The position numbers and the translations under genes were made by a program. DNA of 16,347 bases, from contig JBBWWC010000063.1 in NCBI GenBank assembly GCA_050256555.1, positions 1-16,347 on the forward strand, given 5' to 3'. Numbering within the stretch: the first letter of the stretch is position 1; every line of letters starts with the position of its first letter. Below, one piece after another: positions 14,313 through 16,347 of the stretch. The DNA is from UBA1146 sp050256555 (GTDB lineage: Bacteria; Planctomycetota; UBA8108; UBA1146). The notes below the pieces were generated by a model that did not search any database, had not been told where the DNA came from, and saw only the letters and a program-made list of their open reading frames with translations.

Positions 14313-15980
14313 ATGGGCGCAAAGCGCATCGCGTTCGACCACGAAGCCAGAGACGCTGTACGCCGTGGCGTACAGAAGCTCGCCAGAGCTGTCATGGTCA
14401 CGCTCGGTCCCCGGGGCCGTAATGTCGTTCTCGAGAAATCCTTTGGCGCACCCACAGTCACCAAAGACGGTGTTACCGTGGCGCGTGAAATTGAACTCGA
14501 GGACTCTTTCGAAAATATGGGAGCGCAGATGGTCAAGGAGGTTTCTTCGAAAACTTCCGACAATGCCGGAGACGGCACCACCACTGCGACCGTGCTTGCC
14601 AACGCAATCTTTAACGAAGGTCTGCGTAATGTTACGGCGGGTGCCAATCCGGTGAGCTTGCAACGCGGCATTCAAAAGGCCGTTGAGCGCATCATTGTTC
14701 AACTCGGTGAAATGTCGACCGAGGTCAAGGACAAGACCGAGATTGCTCAGGTGGGTAGCATCGCTGCCAATAATGACCCAGAGATCGGCGAGATCATCGC
14801 AGATGCGATGGAGAAAGTCGGTAAAGACGGAGTCATCACCGTGGAAGAGGGGAAATCCCTCGACACCACCGTGGACTGGGTTGAGGGAATGCAGGTTGAC
14901 AAGGGTTACCTTTCGCCGCATTTCGTGACTGACACCGAAGAGATGGCCTGTGTTCTTGAAGATCCGTACATCCTGATTCATGAGAAGAAGGTCGGCTCTA
15001 TCAAGGATCTGGTTCCTCTGCTGGAAAAGATTGCGCAATCCGGAAAGCCGATTCTGGTTCTTGCTGAGGATGTTGAAGGCGAAGCTCTTGCGACCCTGGT
15101 CGTCAACAAGCTTCGTGGAACCTTCTCATGCTGCGCCGTGAAGGCCCCAGGATTTGGTGATCGTCGCAAAGCGATGCTCGAGGACATTGCGATTCTCACC
15201 GGTGGACGTGCCATCTTTGATGATCTTGGAATCGACCTGAAGAACGTTGATATTTCGTTCCTCGGTCGTGCCAAGAAGGTCATTATCGAGAAAGAGGCGA
15301 CCACTCTTATTGAGGGCGCTGGTTCGTCTGCTGACATCAAGAGCCGGATCGATCAGATTCGCGCCGAGATGGATAAGGCTTCTTCCGATTACGATCGCGA
15401 AAAGCTGCAGGAGCGTCTGGCCAAGCTTTCCGGTGGTGTTGCTCAAATCAACGTTGGAGCCGCAACCGAGACCGAGATGAAAGAAAAGAAGGCTCGCGTC
15501 GAGGACGCTCTTCACGCAACACGTGCTGCCGTCGAAGAAGGTATTGTACCTGGCGGTGGAGTGGCTCTTTTGCGTGCCAGCCTGATTCTCGACAGCGTTT
15601 CGCTGAACGGTGATGAAGCGATTGGTGTGGATATCGTCCGTCGGGCGGTTGAGGCTCCGATTCGTCAGATCGCCGAGAACGCTGGCGTCGATGGCGCCAT
15701 CGTGAGCGAGCGTGTCAAGGCGGGTAAGGATTTCCATGGTTTCGATGCTCTCAATATCGACTACGTCGACATGATTGAGGCTGGAATCATCGATCCGACC
15801 AAGGTGACTCGTACGGCTCTCGAGAATGCTGCTTCCATTGGAGGCTTGCTTCTGACAACCGAGGCCGTGGTCAGCGACATGCCGAGTAATGATGACGCTG
15901 CTGGTGGCGGGGGTGCTCCCGCTGGCATGGGCGGCATGGGCGGCATGGGTGGCATGGGTGGCATGGGCGGGATGTACTAG
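14313..15980 (+). CDS. groEL: Chaperonin GroEL (Hsp60)
   Basis: The 555-residue protein is the ATP-driven folding chamber that works with GroES. The start at 14313 (MGAKRIAFD) aligns with the usual GroEL N-terminus and has AGAGGA 9 nt upstream; an ATG at 14295 would add six residues containing that site. The ATP site is clear: VTLGPRGRNVVL (29-40) and GDGTTT (86-91, catalytic-loop Asp87). The equatorial C-terminal region is intact and ends in five GGM repeats and a Tyr, the flexible tail typical of bacterial GroEL. Length is slightly above E. coli GroEL (548), explained by the Gly-rich tail. It ends 24 bp before a strong terminator. Whether this is the only groEL of the organism cannot be told; some phyla carry several. 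Confidence 0.98.
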   Translation: MGAKRIAFDHEARDAVRRGVQKLARAVMVTLGPRGRNVVLEKSFGAPTVTKDGVTVAREIELEDSFENMGAQMVKEVSSKTSDNAGDGTTTATVLANAIFNEGLRNVTAGANPVSLQRGIQKAVERIIVQLGEMSTEVKDKTEIAQVGSIAANNDPEIGEIIADAMEKVGKDGVITVEEGKSLDTTVDWVEGMQVDKGYLSPHFVTDTEEMACVLEDPYILIHEKKVGSIKDLVPLLEKIAQSGKPILVLAEDVEGEALATLVVNKLRGTFSCCAVKAPGFGDRRKAMLEDIAILTGGRAIFDDLGIDLKNVDISFLGRAKKVIIEKEATTLIEGAGSSADIKSRIDQIRAEMDKASSDYDREKLQERLAKLSGGVAQINVGAATETEMKEKKARVEDALHATRAAVEEGIVPGGGVALLRASLILDSVSLNGDEAIGVDIVRRAVEAPIRQIAENAGVDGAIVSERVKAGKDFHGFDALNIDYVDMIEAGIIDPTKVTRTALENAASIGGLLLTTEAVVSDMPSNDDAAGGGGAPAGMGGMGGMGGMGGMGGMY

Positions 15981-16004
15981 TCCTGAACGTTTGACCCGAC
16001 ACTC

Positions 16005-16045
16005 AAAGAGCTCCGCGGCGCATTGCGTCGCGGAGCTCTTTTTTT
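16005..16045 (+). terminator. Strong intrinsic terminator after groEL
   Basis: AAAGAGCTCCGCG (16005-16017) pairs perfectly with CGCGGAGCTCTTT (16029-16041), and the stem can extend three more pairs inward to a CATTG loop. A run of seven T (16039-16045) follows. It should end the groES-groEL transcript. On the minus strand the stem is followed by only three T, so it is weaker for the converging partial gene. Confidence 0.93.
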
Positions 16046-16079
16046 ACAGCTCTCTTTATTTTACAGCGCTCTTTTTTTT
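16046..16079. repeat. 17-bp T-rich direct repeat after the terminator
   Basis: ACAGCTCTCTTTATTTT (16046-16062) and ACAGCGCTCTTTTTTTT (16063-16079) match at 15 of 17 positions. Both resemble the 3' arm and T-run of the terminator just upstream (GGAGCTCTTTTTTT), as if that segment had been duplicated without its 5' arm. Confidence 0.55.
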
Positions 16080-16088
16080 GCTGATGAG

Positions 16089-16147
16089 ATTCTACGAGCG
16101 GGATTCTACGGGCGGGACGATTTCAGGGCGGGACGATTTCAAAGGAG
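16089..16147. repeat. Two nested short tandem duplications
   Basis: ATTCTACGAGCGGG (16089-16102) is repeated as ATTCTACGGGCGGG (16103-16116), 13 of 14 identical. GGGCGGGACGATTTCA is then repeated exactly (16110-16125 and 16126-16141). The array lies in the 3' flank between groEL and the converging partial gene. No protein or RNA structure explains it. Confidence 0.7.
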
Positions 16148-16151
16148 ATTT

Positions 16152-16347
16152 TTAACGGGAGCCACCGGATCTGCCACCGCCAGCTCTGCCGCCACCAGCT
16201 CTGCCGCCACCAGCTCTGCCACCACCAGGTCTGCCACCGGGTCTGCCGCCAGGTCTGCCACCAGGTCTGCCACCACCAGGTCTGCCACCACCAGGTCTGC
16301 CGCCAGGTCTGCCACCAGGTCTACCACCAGGGCCACTACGCGATGGC
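16152..16347 (-). CDS. C-terminus of a Gly/Arg/Pro-rich-tailed protein, cut by the window edge
   Basis: The minus-strand frame is open from the window edge (first full codon at 16346) to TAA at 16152-16154, giving 64 residues. They read as PGGR/PGGGR units changing to AGGGR units and ending RSGGSR. Such RGG-like tails occur on bacterial RNA-binding proteins, for example DEAD-box helicases and RRM proteins, where they add nonspecific RNA affinity (family knowledge). The catalytic or binding domain lies outside the window, so the identity is open. This frame was chosen because the other open minus-strand frame (16139-16336) gives an unlikely VADLVVADL repeat, and because the Gly/Arg frame ends cleanly in the unique flank. 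It converges with groEL, and the terminator at 16005-16045 lies between them. Confidence 0.7.
   Translation of the reverse strand, partial: PSRSGPGGRPGGRPGGRPGGGRPGGGRPGGRPGGRPGGRPGGGRAGGGRAGGGRAGGGRSGGSR
16160..16334. repeat. Degenerate 12- and 15-bp tandem repeat coding the Gly/Arg tail
   Basis: Units of the form GGTGGCAGACCT (minus strand), with or without an extra GGT, are repeated about 13 times. The unit lengths are multiples of three, so gain or loss of units keeps the frame. Units nearest the stop encode Ala (GCT) in place of Pro (CCT), forming a separate, more uniform block of 15-bp units. Expect length variation between strains. Confidence 0.75.

Noticed and set aside
13845..15038. 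397-codon open frame antisense to groES and groEL
   Set aside because: Its product resembles no family and it lies opposite two certain genes. Codon bias of groEL often leaves such antisense frames open.
16160..16334. CRISPR-like array
   Set aside because: Units are contiguous 12- and 15-bp coding repeats with no unique spacers.
16139..16336. Minus-strand 65-codon frame with VADLVVADL-like repeats
   Set aside because: It is the out-of-frame shadow of the Gly/Arg-rich coding repeat. The neighbouring frame gives a recognised type of tail and is open to the window edge.

Overview
The window is ordinary bacterial chromosome, densely coding on both strands, with no phage, transposon or CRISPR signature. 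The likely source is a Gram-negative, probably Planctomycetota-like bacterium. The hints are a 930-residue exported HEAT-repeat protein whose C-terminus resembles planctomycete HEAT proteins, an octaheme cytochrome fused to HEAT and TPR repeats, a sigma-54-type regulator, and frequent TTG starts behind good Shine-Dalgarno sites. No rRNA is present, so this placement is an inference.

Layout. 102-2321 (-) is an exported eight-heme c-type cytochrome with HEAT and TPR repeats. It diverges from an acyl-CoA dehydrogenase (2538-3731, +). That gene converges, 15 bp apart, with a minus-strand series: HEAT protein (9770-6978), group-2-like sigma-70 factor (6893-6030), adenine phosphoribosyltransferase apt (5932-5387) and a TldD-type metalloprotease (5390-3747). 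The last two overlap by 4 bp. A 281-bp divergent region holding a 10-bp inverted repeat precedes a sigma-54-type AAA+ activator (10052-11650, +). The activator converges, 7 bp apart, with the Mg2+ channel gene mgtE (13058-11658, -). Between mgtE and the next genes lie a probable SRP RNA (13251-13136, -), a 17-bp palindrome and a near-consensus sigma-54 promoter (13298-13313, +). Then come a single-domain response regulator (13361-13843), groES (13935-14237) and groEL (14313-15980), ended by a strong intrinsic terminator (16005-16045). After short tandem repeats, the window ends in the Gly/Arg/Pro-rich C-terminus of a minus-strand protein that runs off the edge.

How the genes may work together. 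The most interesting reading is regulatory. A -24/-12 promoter, the hallmark of sigma-54, sits 36 bp before the leader of the response regulator. No terminator is visible between that gene and groES, and no CIRCE element was found. A sigma-54-type activator is encoded about 1.6 kb away, and a palindrome of operator type lies about 171 bp upstream of the expected start. This suggests, without proving it, a sigma-54-controlled response regulator-groESL unit. The activator itself has unusual AAA+ residues: GAFSGA for GAFTGA, and Gln at the usual sensor II Arg. No clearly new multi-gene system, such as a defence or secretion island, is visible; the remaining genes are housekeeping or lone accessory genes.
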